Assembly: GCF_947501905.1 (NCBI RefSeq)
Contig: NZ_CANMXL010000003.1
Coordinates: forward strand, 248,001-312,000
DNA: 64,000 bases
Source: an uncultured Winogradskyella sp.
Lineage (GTDB): Bacteria > Bacteroidota > Bacteroidia > Flavobacteriales > Flavobacteriaceae
Direction of reading: 5' to 3'
Shown here: in pieces, positions 34,361-43,495 of the stretch
How the letters are laid out: each line of letters starts with the position of its first letter
How positions within the stretch are numbered: the stretch's first letter is position 1
Translations under genes and position numbers: made by a program
The notes under the pieces: model-generated
Told to the model about the DNA's origin: nothing
The model's input: the letters and a program-made list of their open reading frames with translations, nothing else
Databases searched by the model: none

Positions 34361-35611
34361 ATGGAATTAAAGCGAGTTGTAGTTACCGGTTTAGGTGCAC
34401 TTACACCTATTGGCAATACCAAAGATGAATATTGGAATGGTCTTGTTAATGGAAAGAGTGGCGCCGCACCAATTACACATTTTGATGCTGAAAAGTTCAA
34501 AACGCAATTTGCTTGTGAAGTAAAAAACTTTAACGTTACTGACTTTATTGACAGAAAGTTAGCAAGGCAAATGGATAAGTTTTCGCAGTATGCAATGGTA
34601 GCTTCAGATGAAGCGATTGCAGACTCAAAACTAGATTTAGATGCTGTCAACAAATTAAGAGTGGGTGTGATTTGGGGTGCCGGAATAGGAGGTTTAGAAA
34701 CATTTCAAGAAGAAGTGTTAAACTATGCCAAAGGTGACGGTACACCACGTTTTAATCCACGATTCATTCCCAAAATGATTGCCGATATAGCACCAGGAAA
34801 CATTTCTATTAAGTATGGATTTATGGGACCTAACTATACAACGGTATCTGCTTGTGCCTCTTCTGCTAATTCAATGATTGATGCCTTAAACAATATTCGT
34901 TTAGGTCATTGTGATGTTGTAATTACAGGAGGAAGTGAAGCTGCAGTAACCATTGCTGGTATGGGTGGTTTTAACGCTATGCACGCCATGAGTACTCGTA
35001 ATGATAGCCCAGAAACAGCCTCAAGACCTTTTGATGCAAATCGAGATGGTTTTGTCTTAGGTGAAGGTGCTGGAGCCATTGTTCTTGAAGAATATGAGCA
35101 TGCAAAAGCACGAGGAGCAAAAATTTATGCTGAAGTTGTTGGTGGTGGTTTATCATCTGACGCTTATCATATGACAGCGCCACATCCTGATGGGATAGGT
35201 GTTATTGCGGTAATGAAAAATTGTTTGCAAAATGCAGGCTTAAATCCTGAAGATGTAGATCATATAAATACACATGGAACATCAACGCCTTTGGGTGATG
35301 TTGCAGAATTAAAAGCTATATCCGAAGTATTTGGCGACCATGCTAAGAAGATTAATATTAATTCTACAAAATCTATGACAGGTCACTTACTTGGTGCTGC
35401 CGGAGCTATTGAAGCTATTGCTTCGATAATGGCAATGGAGCATGGTATTGTGCCACCAACAATCAATCATGAAACGGTTGATGAAAGCATAGATCCAGAA
35501 TTAAATTTAACGCTTAATAAAGCTCAAAAACGTGATATTAAAGTAGCAATGAGTAATACATTTGGATTTGGCGGACACAACGCTTGTGTATTATTCAAAA
35601 AAATAGACTAA
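34361..35611 (+). CDS. fabF: Beta-ketoacyl-ACP synthase II
   Basis: 416 residues of the thiolase fold. The catalytic triad is Cys165 in SACASSANS, His in NTHGTSTPLGD and His in GHLLGAAGAIE. It elongates acyl-ACP with malonyl-ACP. The length and C-terminal GFGGHNACVLF are standard. It is the second gene of the acpP-fabF-rnc operon, with a 7-bp gap to rnc. Confidence 0.95.
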   Translation: MELKRVVVTGLGALTPIGNTKDEYWNGLVNGKSGAAPITHFDAEKFKTQFACEVKNFNVTDFIDRKLARQMDKFSQYAMVASDEAIADSKLDLDAVNKLRVGVIWGAGIGGLETFQEEVLNYAKGDGTPRFNPRFIPKMIADIAPGNISIKYGFMGPNYTTVSACASSANSMIDALNNIRLGHCDVVITGGSEAAVTIAGMGGFNAMHAMSTRNDSPETASRPFDANRDGFVLGEGAGAIVLEEYEHAKARGAKIYAEVVGGGLSSDAYHMTAPHPDGIGVIAVMKNCLQNAGLNPEDVDHINTHGTSTPLGDVAELKAISEVFGDHAKKININSTKSMTGHLLGAAGAIEAIASIMAMEHGIVPPTINHETVDESIDPELNLTLNKAQKRDIKVAMSNTFGFGGHNACVLFKKID

Positions 35612-35618
35612 ATCCCGA

Positions 35619-36362
35619 ATGAGCTTCATTCGTAACATATTAAAAAATTCCCGTTCTGAAGAAGACGGGAATTTTTTTTTACAACTTCAACAGATTCTTG
35701 GTTTTAAACCCAAAAACAAGTCGTTCTACATTAAGGCATTTACTCATCGTTCTATGAACATTAAGGACAAAAAGGGTAACCCTATTAATTACGAACGTTT
35801 AGAGTTTGTGGGTGATGCCATGCTTAGTTCTGTAATTGCCTCCTATCTTTTTAGCGAAGTACCACATGGTGATGAAGGTTATTTAACTAAGATGCGCTCT
35901 AAAGTAGTAAGTCGTGAGCATTTAAATGAATTAGGTAAGGAGTTAAGACTTATTGATTTAGTAACCAGTAGAATACCAAAAGATAACTTTGGTAGTAATA
36001 TTCACGGCAATCTTTTTGAAGCTATTGTTGGTGCTATATATCTAGATAAAGGTTATAAAGCTTGTGAGAAATTCATTTACAAAAATGTTATTCTCCCACA
36101 TGTAGATATTGAAAAACTCGAAGGCAAGGTGATTAGCTATAAAAGTTTATTGATAGAATGGTGTCAAAAAGAGAAAAAGACCTTTGACTACGAAGTCTAT
36201 GAAGATACAGGGAATGATGCGTTAAAACACTTTGCTGTGAAGTTGAGTATTGATGACAAAGTGGTAGCTAAAGGCCGTGCAACTTCTAAAAAGAAGGCTG
36301 AAGAAAAAGCATCGAAACGTGCGTTTTTTGCTTTCCAAGGACAGATAAGAACACACTCTTAA
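35619..36362 (+). CDS. rnc: Ribonuclease III
   Basis: 247 residues. The nuclease signature NYERLEFVGDAMLSSV carries the metal-binding Glu and Asp; GNLFEAIVGAIYLDKGY is the second conserved element. A double-stranded-RNA-binding domain occupies the C-terminal 70 residues (YKSLLIEWCQKEKK ... AKGRATSKKKAEEKASKRA). It processes rRNA and structured RNAs. It lies just after fabF in the operon. Confidence 0.95.
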   Translation: MSFIRNILKNSRSEEDGNFFLQLQQILGFKPKNKSFYIKAFTHRSMNIKDKKGNPINYERLEFVGDAMLSSVIASYLFSEVPHGDEGYLTKMRSKVVSREHLNELGKELRLIDLVTSRIPKDNFGSNIHGNLFEAIVGAIYLDKGYKACEKFIYKNVILPHVDIEKLEGKVISYKSLLIEWCQKEKKTFDYEVYEDTGNDALKHFAVKLSIDDKVVAKGRATSKKKAEEKASKRAFFAFQGQIRTHS

Positions 36363-36486
36363 TTACCCTAAAGCACTATCATTTAGCGCAAACGTTTTCG
36401 TAATTTTATTAAGTTAAGTTTCATATAAACTTAATATTTCCCCTAATTTTATACCTTATATTTACCTAATTATTTGCAAATAGAAT

Positions 36487-36966
36487 ATGGCATTGCATAA
36501 GCTTTTAGTTGATGATTTTTATGACGATTCGTACGTGCTTATCGCTATTCATTGTGGGTTAGAAGATTACCGATTAGCATATATGATTAATAAGTTTTTA
36601 GGCATCAATTTAGAACGAAAGGAAAAAGATTTGGACCTAAACTACACTTCATCATCATACTCTGTATATGAGTATTATAATGCTTCTGGTGACACAACCT
36701 GGAATCTCATTGCAAATATTTGTAAAAAGGAAGAAGAGAGTTTATCTAGTAGTGGTGTTTTATTCAGTGAGGATAAAAAGGTAACCAAAACGTATAATCT
36801 ACTTCCCGAATTAAAACAAGTAGATTTTTTTATAAAAATACCTAACGAAACGCAACAGATTAACGAAAAACTGATGATTAGTAAGCTACAAAACGTCCCT
36901 CAAATTATTACGAGTTACGCAGTAGATTTAACTAAAATAAAATCGAAAGAACATTTAATTTTTTAG
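36487..36966 (+). CDS. IPExxxVDY family protein
   Basis: 159 residues beginning HKLLVDDFYDDSYVLIAIHCGLEDYRLAY in the pattern of the IPExxxVDY family, a small Bacteroidota-restricted cytosolic family of unknown role. The C-terminus (VPQIITSYAVDLTKIKSKEHLIF) also fits. As in many flavobacteria it sits between rnc and pyk. It ends 5 bp before pyk, so they are probably co-transcribed. Confidence 0.85.
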   Translation: MALHKLLVDDFYDDSYVLIAIHCGLEDYRLAYMINKFLGINLERKEKDLDLNYTSSSYSVYEYYNASGDTTWNLIANICKKEEESLSSSGVLFSEDKKVTKTYNLLPELKQVDFFIKIPNETQQINEKLMISKLQNVPQIITSYAVDLTKIKSKEHLIF

Positions 36967-36971
36967 AATTA

Positions 36972-38411
36972 ATGATGAATAAGAAAACGAAGATAGTAGC
37001 TACGCTTGGTCCAGCTACAAGCAGTAAGAGTGTTTTAAAACAAATGTTAGAAGAAGGCGCAAACGTGTTTAGAATTAACTTTTCTCATGCCGATTATGAA
37101 GGTGTAAAGAAGCGAATTAAAATGATACGTGAGCTTAATGAAGAGTATGGTTATAACGCAGCAATTTTGGGAGATTTACAAGGCCCAAAATTACGTGTAG
37201 GTACGATGAAAGAAGAGGTTGTTGTTAATCCTGGAGATGAAATAGTCTTTGCTACCGGAAAACGTTTTGAAGGCACAAAGGAACGCGTTTATATGACTTA
37301 TGATAAGTTTCCTCAAGATGCTAAACCTGGTGAGCGTATTCTTTTAGATGATGGGAAATTAATTTTCGAAGTTATTTCTACAGACGGCAAATCTGAAGTG
37401 AAAGCAAAAGTGATTCAAGGCGGGCCGTTAAAATCTAAAAAAGGTGTTAACCTTCCAAATACAAATATCTCACAACCTGCATTAACAGAGAAAGATATCG
37501 AAGATGCTATTTTCGCAATCAGCCAGAATGTAGATTGGATAGCTTTATCATTTGTGCGTCATGCGGAGGACTTAATGGAACTTCAGAAGTTAATTAGTGA
37601 GCATAGTAAAGAGAAAATTCCAATTATAGCAAAAATCGAAAAACCTGAAGCAGTAGCTAATATAGATAAGATTGTAGCATATTGCGATGGTTTAATGGTT
37701 GCTCGTGGTGATTTGGGTGTCGAAATCCCAGCCGAAGAAGTGCCATTAGTGCAAAAACAATTGGTACATCGTGCTAAACGTGCGCGTATTCCTGTAATTA
37801 TTGCCACGCAAATGATGGAGACCATGATTTCTAGCTTGACGCCAACACGTGCTGAAGTTAATGATGTGGCTAACTCCGTTATGGATGGCGCAGATGCAGT
37901 CATGCTATCTGGTGAAACCTCCGTAGGGAAATATCCAGTAGAAGTGATACGTCAAATGGCTAATATTATCCGTAGTGTTGAGGATTCTTCTTTAATTGAA
38001 GTGCCACAATTGCCACCACATATCCGTACCAAAAGATATATTACTAAATCTATTTGTTATCATGCTGCAAAAATGGCAAATGAGATAGATGCCAAAGCTA
38101 TTTCAACATTAACTAATAGTGGTTATACAGCGTTTCAGATTTCTGCATGGCGACCATCGGCACATATTTTAGTATTTACGTCAAATAAGCGCATGTTAAC
38201 ACGTTTAAGTTTACTTTGGGGTGTTACAGCCTTTCATTACGATAAGTTTGTAAGCACTGACGAAACTATCGAAGACGTTAATGCTATTGCGTGTAAAAAA
38301 GGCTATCTTGGTGTTGGCGATATGCTCATTAGTTTAGCGGCGATGCCAATTAAAGATAAGGGTATGGTAAATACTTTGAGAGTTACTGAAATAGAGAGTT
38401 GTAATTTTTAA
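36972..38411 (+). CDS. pyk: Pyruvate kinase
   Basis: 479 residues. TKIVATLGPATSSKSVLKQM at the start, NFSHAD, the substrate-binding IAKIEKPEAV segment with the catalytic lysine, GLMVARGDLGVEIP and the C-terminal domain are all present. It converts phosphoenolpyruvate and ADP to pyruvate and ATP, the last step of glycolysis. Two adjacent methionines (36972 and 36975) are both possible starts. Confidence 0.95.
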   Translation: MMNKKTKIVATLGPATSSKSVLKQMLEEGANVFRINFSHADYEGVKKRIKMIRELNEEYGYNAAILGDLQGPKLRVGTMKEEVVVNPGDEIVFATGKRFEGTKERVYMTYDKFPQDAKPGERILLDDGKLIFEVISTDGKSEVKAKVIQGGPLKSKKGVNLPNTNISQPALTEKDIEDAIFAISQNVDWIALSFVRHAEDLMELQKLISEHSKEKIPIIAKIEKPEAVANIDKIVAYCDGLMVARGDLGVEIPAEEVPLVQKQLVHRAKRARIPVIIATQMMETMISSLTPTRAEVNDVANSVMDGADAVMLSGETSVGKYPVEVIRQMANIIRSVEDSSLIEVPQLPPHIRTKRYITKSICYHAAKMANEIDAKAISTLTNSGYTAFQISAWRPSAHILVFTSNKRMLTRLSLLWGVTAFHYDKFVSTDETIEDVNAIACKKGYLGVGDMLISLAAMPIKDKGMVNTLRVTEIESCNF

Positions 38412-38503
38412 GGAGTTTCGTTATTGCTTAGATAAATTCAGTTTTAATTGATTTTATCGGTCGATAACGAAGTTCGTGGAAAATTTTTAGAAAGTCAAGA
38501 AAA

Positions 38504-39493
38504 TCAATCATTTAAAAGGCTGCTAAAATCTGCTTTATAAATTCTGCTAGCTCCATTGTCATAGCGGTTTATTTCCGAAAGTAACTCTTCGGCATTTGTA
38601 TAACCTTCTTCTTTTTTTGTAACATTACTTCTACGACTAGTAAAGTATAATGTTTCATTGTTAACAAAAGGGCAAAATTCCATGTATTTAGAATTAATCT
38701 TTTTTCCAAGGTTTTCGGCTTTTGTCCATTCGCCATCTACATTTTTACTCATATACATATCACCAGAGCCTAATCCATCTGTGCGTCTCCAACCGCCAAA
38801 AATAATATAAGACTCATCTGGAGCAATAAAGGCATTGTATTCAGCACCTTTAGTGTTAACGCCTTCACCTAAAATTACTGGTTCGGTATATGTGCCGTTT
38901 TCCCATTTACTCATAAAAATATCATCAGCAGATTCGAGTTCTTTTTTTATAGTTGTAAAATAAAGGGTTCTATTGGCAGCTACCGCAGGGTAAAACTCGT
39001 CACCTTCAGTATTAATAGGCGCACCAATATTTTTAGGGCTAGACCAGTTATCAGTTGTTGTTGCGCGCTCCACAAACCAAATATCCATATCCTTAGTCTT
39101 TGAATTATCTTTTGAAATGGGTCTGTTAGATACAAAATAGAGTTTTAGATTATCTGGAGATAAAAAGGGTTCTAAATCGGTATACTTGCCTGAGAAGTTT
39201 GTGATTTCTGGTGCTTGCCAACTATCATTCACTTTTTCAATTTTCATAATTACAGATAGCTCTCGTCCTGGGCTTTGCAATGAAAAGTAGGCTTCTGTAT
39301 CGTCAGTATTTATCGTAAAATCTCTAACATTGGTAAATTGCGAAAAGATGTTTTTAGCAAAAGGCTGAACACCCTCTTTTATGGCTTCAGTTTGCTTTGC
39401 TTCATAATCAACTTCTGGAGCTTTTATCTTTTCGTTACATGATAAAACAAGCGAAAAAGTAAGTATTGAGATAAAAAGTTGTAGTGGTTTCAT
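38504..39493 (-). CDS. PD40/TolB-like beta-propeller lipoprotein
   Basis: From the MKPLQLFIS methionine, 329 residues; an upstream ATG (39547) would run into the VOC gene. The lipobox LVLSCNEK gives a lipoprotein. The body has repeated PD40-type blades (LEPFLSPDNLKLYFVSNRP, GDEFYPAVAANRTLYFTT, GAEYNAFIAPDESYIIFGG, FCPFVNNETLYFTSRR), as in TolB and flavobacterial exoproteins. It is probably periplasmic or surface-exposed and may bind protein or carbohydrate. Function unknown. Confidence 0.8.
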   Translation of the reverse strand: MKPLQLFISILTFSLVLSCNEKIKAPEVDYEAKQTEAIKEGVQPFAKNIFSQFTNVRDFTINTDDTEAYFSLQSPGRELSVIMKIEKVNDSWQAPEITNFSGKYTDLEPFLSPDNLKLYFVSNRPISKDNSKTKDMDIWFVERATTTDNWSSPKNIGAPINTEGDEFYPAVAANRTLYFTTIKKELESADDIFMSKWENGTYTEPVILGEGVNTKGAEYNAFIAPDESYIIFGGWRRTDGLGSGDMYMSKNVDGEWTKAENLGKKINSKYMEFCPFVNNETLYFTSRRSNVTKKEEGYTNAEELLSEINRYDNGASRIYKADFSSLLND

Positions 39494-39518
39494 GATTGAT
39501 GATGTATTTAAAAAAGGG

Positions 39519-39881
39519 TTATAAATCTTGAACAAAGAAAACAGCATTGTTATTCAAGTCATAAAAACCAAACTCGCTAGTGCCCCAATCGGTTTTTAGT
39601 CTTAGTTTTTCTGGTTTTATAGTGCCACGGTCAACAAATTCTTCAAAAATAGGTTGTATATCATCAACAAATATTTTCACCACAGAACCGCCAAGTAGAG
39701 GGTCGTCCTCAGTATCGGCATGCCATTGTAAATGAAAGTAGATGTTTTCTCTTCGCATTACAGCATACATTGAGTCTTTGTGTAAGAGCGAAAACCCAAT
39801 GTATTTTTCATACCAAGCCACATCTCTATCAATATCTTGACTCGGCAATACTGGAGATACGTGTAATAGTTTTGTCTTCAT
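39519..39881 (-). CDS. VOC-family protein (bleomycin resistance-like)
   Basis: 120 residues of a single vicinal-oxygen-chelate unit pair: HVSPVLPSQDIDRDVAWYEKYIGF, an IYFHLQWHADTEDDP strand with candidate metal ligands, and EFGFYDLNNNAVFFVQDL at the end, where the usual final ligand glutamate is replaced by a valine/phenylalanine stretch. It may lack metal and act as a ligand-binding or resistance protein. Gaps to dinB and to the PD40 gene are short, but co-transcription is uncertain. Confidence 0.75.
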   Translation of the reverse strand: MKTKLLHVSPVLPSQDIDRDVAWYEKYIGFSLLHKDSMYAVMRRENIYFHLQWHADTEDDPLLGGSVVKIFVDDIQPIFEEFVDRGTIKPEKLRLKTDWGTSEFGFYDLNNNAVFFVQDL

Positions 39882-39920
39882 AGTTGTTACAATTTACAAG
39901 AATTAATACAACAACTTTTT

Positions 39921-41030
39921 TTAAAACTCAAATTTTAACTGTACGCTAACAGATTTCTTTTCCTTTTCAGCGGGTTTCTTTTTTGTAGCTTCTGTATTTA
40001 AATTAGACAAAGAAATACCTAAAAGGCGAACAGAATTATTTAGTTTTTCTTGGTAGAGTAAATTCTTTGCGGTTTCTAGTATAATGTCTTTATCGCTAAT
40101 AAAATAAGGTAAGGTTTTACTTCGGGTTTGTAATGTAAAGTCACTGTACTTTATTTTTAGCGTTACTGTTTTTCCCGCTACTTTGCTTTTATCTAATCGT
40201 CTAGAAACCTCTTCGGCAATATGGTCTAGTTTCTCTAGCATAAAAATTTCTGAAGATAGATTTTCGCTAAATGTACGCTCAGCGGCTAGAGATTTTCTGA
40301 TACGGTTTGGTTTTACCTGACTATTATGAATTCCTCTAACGATATGGTAATAGTAGCTTCCAGATTTTCCAAAATTTTCAGATAAATACTCAAGAGATTT
40401 GGACTTTAAATCCTTGCCAGTAAAAATTCCTTTTTGGTACATTTTTTCGGCTGTGACTTTACCGACACCATAGAATTTTCGGATATCTAAGTCTTCTAAA
40501 AACTGTAAAACATCTTCAGGATTAACCGTTTTTTGTCCGTTAGGTTTATTATAATCGCTAGCAACTTTGGCTACGAATTTATTGATAGAAATACCAGCAG
40601 AAGCTGTTAAGCCAGTATCTTCAAAAATACGTTGCCTTATTTCTTGAGCAATAATTGACGCACTAGGCATCCCTATTTTATTTTCGGTTACATCGAGGTA
40701 GGCTTCATCTAAAGAAAGCGGCTCCACCAAATCGGTATACTCATGAAATATTTTTCTAATGTTTTGAGAAACTTCATTATAGCGTGCAAAGTTGGTTCTC
40801 ACAAAAATGAGTTCTGGGCACAATTTTTCTGCCAGGCGACCAGACATAGCACTTCTCACACCAAATTTACGAGCTTCGTAGCTTGCAGCACTGATGACAC
40901 CACGTTTCCCACCACCACCAACAGCAATAGGTTTTCCTCGCAATTCAGGATTGTCTAACTGCTCTACAGATGCATAAAAAGCATCCATATCTACATGAAT
41001 TATTTTTCGGATTGGTAAATCGTTAGACAT
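39921..41030 (-). CDS. dinB: DNA polymerase IV
   Basis: 369 residues of a Y-family polymerase: IIHVDMDAFYASVEQ with catalytic Asp14, RKFGVRSAMSG, EPLSLDEAYLDVT with the second acidic pair, and helix-hairpin-helix KFYGVGKVTAEKM. The C-terminal QLKFEF is a sliding-clamp-binding motif. It copies past damaged bases. It is divergent from the CYTH gene, with only 21 bp between the starts. Confidence 0.95.
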   Translation of the reverse strand: MSNDLPIRKIIHVDMDAFYASVEQLDNPELRGKPIAVGGGGKRGVISAASYEARKFGVRSAMSGRLAEKLCPELIFVRTNFARYNEVSQNIRKIFHEYTDLVEPLSLDEAYLDVTENKIGMPSASIIAQEIRQRIFEDTGLTASAGISINKFVAKVASDYNKPNGQKTVNPEDVLQFLEDLDIRKFYGVGKVTAEKMYQKGIFTGKDLKSKSLEYLSENFGKSGSYYYHIVRGIHNSQVKPNRIRKSLAAERTFSENLSSEIFMLEKLDHIAEEVSRRLDKSKVAGKTVTLKIKYSDFTLQTRSKTLPYFISDKDIILETAKNLLYQEKLNNSVRLLGISLSNLNTEATKKKPAEKEKKSVSVQLKFEF

Positions 41031-41051
41031 ACTGTAAATTTAGGCAATATT

Positions 41052-41519
41052 ATGACTGAAATAGAACGAAAATTTTTAGTAAAATCTGAAGCTTTCAAAG
41101 ATGAAGCTTTTAATTCTTACCCTATAAAACAAGGCTTTTTAAACAGTCATCCAGAGCGTACTGTTAGAATTCGATTGAAAAAAGATAAAGGTATTTTGAC
41201 TGTGAAAGGAAAATCTACCTCTAATGGTTTAAGCCGTTTTGAATGGGAAAAAGAGATGCCTAAAAAAGAAGCCGAGGCTTTATTATTACTATGCGAAAAA
41301 GGCATTATTGATAAAACTAGGTATGAAGTCAAAGTTGGAAATCACGTGTTTGAAGTCGATGAATTCTATGGCGATAACGAAGGATTAATCGTAGCCGAAA
41401 TAGAGCTTAATTCTGAAATAGAAACCTTTGAAAAACCAGATTGGTTGGGAGAAGAAGTTACAGGAGATGTTAAATATTACAATTCTAATTTAAGCCAATA
41501 TCCTTTCAAAAATTGGTAA
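41052..41519 (+). CDS. CYTH-domain protein (triphosphatase-like)
   Basis: 155 residues with the CYTH signature: N-terminal TEIERKFLVK (ExExK), TVRIRLKKDKG, LTVKGKS, RFEWEKEMP and VDEFYGDNEGLIVAEIELNSE. The tunnel fold with metal-binding glutamates hydrolyses triphosphates such as inorganic triphosphate or thiamine triphosphate. It ends exactly where the convergent PorP/SprF gene ends. Confidence 0.9.
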   Translation: MTEIERKFLVKSEAFKDEAFNSYPIKQGFLNSHPERTVRIRLKKDKGILTVKGKSTSNGLSRFEWEKEMPKKEAEALLLLCEKGIIDKTRYEVKVGNHVFEVDEFYGDNEGLIVAEIELNSEIETFEKPDWLGEEVTGDVKYYNSNLSQYPFKNW

Positions 41520-42425
41520 CTAAAAGAAGCGAGGAGATTTAATTCGTGTTTCTTTTTTAGCAAAACTATAGCGTATTAAAACTTCATGAGAAGACGGTGC
41601 AAATTCTCTGATGTCAGATGTAATTGCATCGTAAGCATATCCTATATTGAGTTGTGGTGTTATGGCAAAGTTTACTAAGCCAGAAAACGAATCGTCATTA
41701 CGATAAGAAATCCCAAGTTCTAGTTTGTTGTATAAAAGCACATTTGTATTTAGGTCAAAAGAAAATGGTGCATCAAAGGCAGATTTCATTAAAAACGAAG
41801 GTTTTAGTTTTGCTTTTTCAGATAATTCAAACACATAGCCTCCAGTAACAAAAAAATGTTGGGTCTCCGAGCCTAAACGATTCCCATTGGCATTGAGATG
41901 CACTGAGCTCAAAAAATTAGGAATAGAAATTCCTGCATAATAGCTTTCAGTAAAGTAGAATAATCCAGCGCCAATATTCGGTGTTGTACTACTTATGTTT
42001 TCACTAAAAAATGGGTCGTTTGGGTCAAAAACGGTTAAATTATTTAGCCCAATATTATGGAACGTAGCACCTACTTTTAATCCAAATGCAAGTTTGTGAT
42101 TTTCTTTAAGGGTCACGGTATAACCTATATCTGCATAAACATTGGTTTCTTTTACTGGTCCTAATTGGTCCGCAATAACAGAAAGCCCAGCACCCATATT
42201 CTCAGAGAGTTTAAAGTTGCCAAAAAAGGTACTTGTTTGTGGAGCGCCATCAATTTCTGTCCATTGATTGCGATATAATAGACCAAGATTTAGATTCTCT
42301 GTAGCGCCAACATAAGCTGGATTTATCACGGGCATATTGTACATGTATTGCGTGTATTGTGGGTCTTGTTGCGAGAAGCCAATAAGACAATACAAACACA
42401 GAATTGTACAATAGAAGTGTTTCAT
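41520..42425 (-). CDS. Type IX secretion PorP/SprF family membrane protein
   Basis: 301 residues with a signal peptide (LCLYCLIGFSQ) and the PorP/SprF start QQDPQYTQYMYNMPVINPAYVG. It has a beta-rich barrel-like body and ends RIKSPRFF. PorP/SprF proteins are outer-membrane parts of, or partners to, the type IX secretion and gliding machinery. The core T9SS copy is usually next to porK-N genes, which are absent here, so this is probably an accessory paralogue. It is co-oriented with the EEP gene after a 1-bp gap. Confidence 0.9.
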   Translation of the reverse strand: MKHFYCTILCLYCLIGFSQQDPQYTQYMYNMPVINPAYVGATENLNLGLLYRNQWTEIDGAPQTSTFFGNFKLSENMGAGLSVIADQLGPVKETNVYADIGYTVTLKENHKLAFGLKVGATFHNIGLNNLTVFDPNDPFFSENISSTTPNIGAGLFYFTESYYAGISIPNFLSSVHLNANGNRLGSETQHFFVTGGYVFELSEKAKLKPSFLMKSAFDAPFSFDLNTNVLLYNKLELGISYRNDDSFSGLVNFAITPQLNIGYAYDAITSDIREFAPSSHEVLIRYSFAKKETRIKSPRFF

Positions 42426-42426
42426 T

Positions 42427-43371
42427 TTAGCTGTCTTCTTTCAACTCAATATAAACTGGAAAGTGATCACTATAACCACCTTTATATCGCTTACCTACAT
42501 AAGTTCTAAAAGGTTGTCCTTTATATTTACCATGGTATTGGGTTAAGAATTTTGAGTTAAACACATTTGCTTCGGATAAATTGAATTGGGTAGAAGTGGC
42601 ATTAAAAAAGTTAGTAGATATTAAAATTTGATCAAACAAATGCCATTCAAAATTATGGTTTAAGCTTCCTTTTTCTCGAGTAGAAACTTTTTTAAATGGG
42701 TTATAGAGATTTGATTTCTCTTCTATAGATAATAGGCTATTATTCTGAGGCGTATCGTTAAAATCTCCCATAACAATGATTTTTGGGTCATCGTAGTTTT
42801 TATTTAAAACCTCTACAACACGATTTACTGTAGCGGCGGCAGCCAAACGTTTATGCTCAGTTTCTTGTTGACCTTGACGTCTTGATGACCAATGATTAAC
42901 AATAATGTGTACTTGTTCATCATTTAAACGGCCAGTGACTAATAAAACATCTCTAGTATAATCACGATTTCCATCTTCTTTTGTAAGGTAAACTGCAAAA
43001 GGTTCGGAATGTGAAACTTTGAAAACATCTGTGTTATAAATTAAGGCCACATCAATGCCACGTTCATCGGAAGAGTCATAATGCACGATGTCGTAATTGT
43101 AATGCTTCAGGAATTTACTTTTAATTAAGTCTTCTACAACGTATTCATTTTCAACTTCGGCTAGACCTACAATTGCAGGAGGAGAATCAACATCTTCTTC
43201 GCCAATTTGTGAAATAACCCGACCTAGTTTCTTTAGTTTTTTTTCATAGCGTTTGGTAGTCCAACGTTTGGCAGAAGTTGGTAAAAAATCATCATCATTA
43301 GTATGTTCGTCATCTTTTGTGTCGAACAAGTTTTCGATATTATAAAATGCAATCGTGTGTTTGTTACTCAT
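42427..43371 (-). CDS. Endonuclease/exonuclease/phosphatase-family protein
   Basis: 314 residues. AFYNIENLFDTKDD, VGLAEVENEYV with the metal glutamate, IIVNHWSSRR, VMGDFNDTPQN and YSDHFPVYIEL are the ordered motifs of the EEP fold. There is no signal peptide. It could act on nucleic acids or phosphoesters; the substrate is not readable. One base separates its stop from the PorP/SprF start, so they share a transcript. Confidence 0.9.
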   Translation of the reverse strand: MSNKHTIAFYNIENLFDTKDDEHTNDDDFLPTSAKRWTTKRYEKKLKKLGRVISQIGEEDVDSPPAIVGLAEVENEYVVEDLIKSKFLKHYNYDIVHYDSSDERGIDVALIYNTDVFKVSHSEPFAVYLTKEDGNRDYTRDVLLVTGRLNDEQVHIIVNHWSSRRQGQQETEHKRLAAAATVNRVVEVLNKNYDDPKIIVMGDFNDTPQNNSLLSIEEKSNLYNPFKKVSTREKGSLNHNFEWHLFDQILISTNFFNATSTQFNLSEANVFNSKFLTQYHGKYKGQPFRTYVGKRYKGGYSDHFPVYIELKEDS

Positions 43372-43420
43372 AAGGCTAAAGATATGACTAAAATTGATAA
43401 ATTGATATGAGGCAATTGCC

Positions 43421-43428
43421 TAAATTTG
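43421..43428 (+). promoter_or_regulatory. -7 box of hflX
   Basis: TAAATTTG about 70 bp before the hflX ATG, implying a longish leader. No -33 TTTG is clear. Confidence 0.35.
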
Positions 43429-43495
43429 CACTTTAAATACTCCGTAACAAAACGGAATCAAAGCCTTATTCAACTTTAAGGCACTAAAATAATTT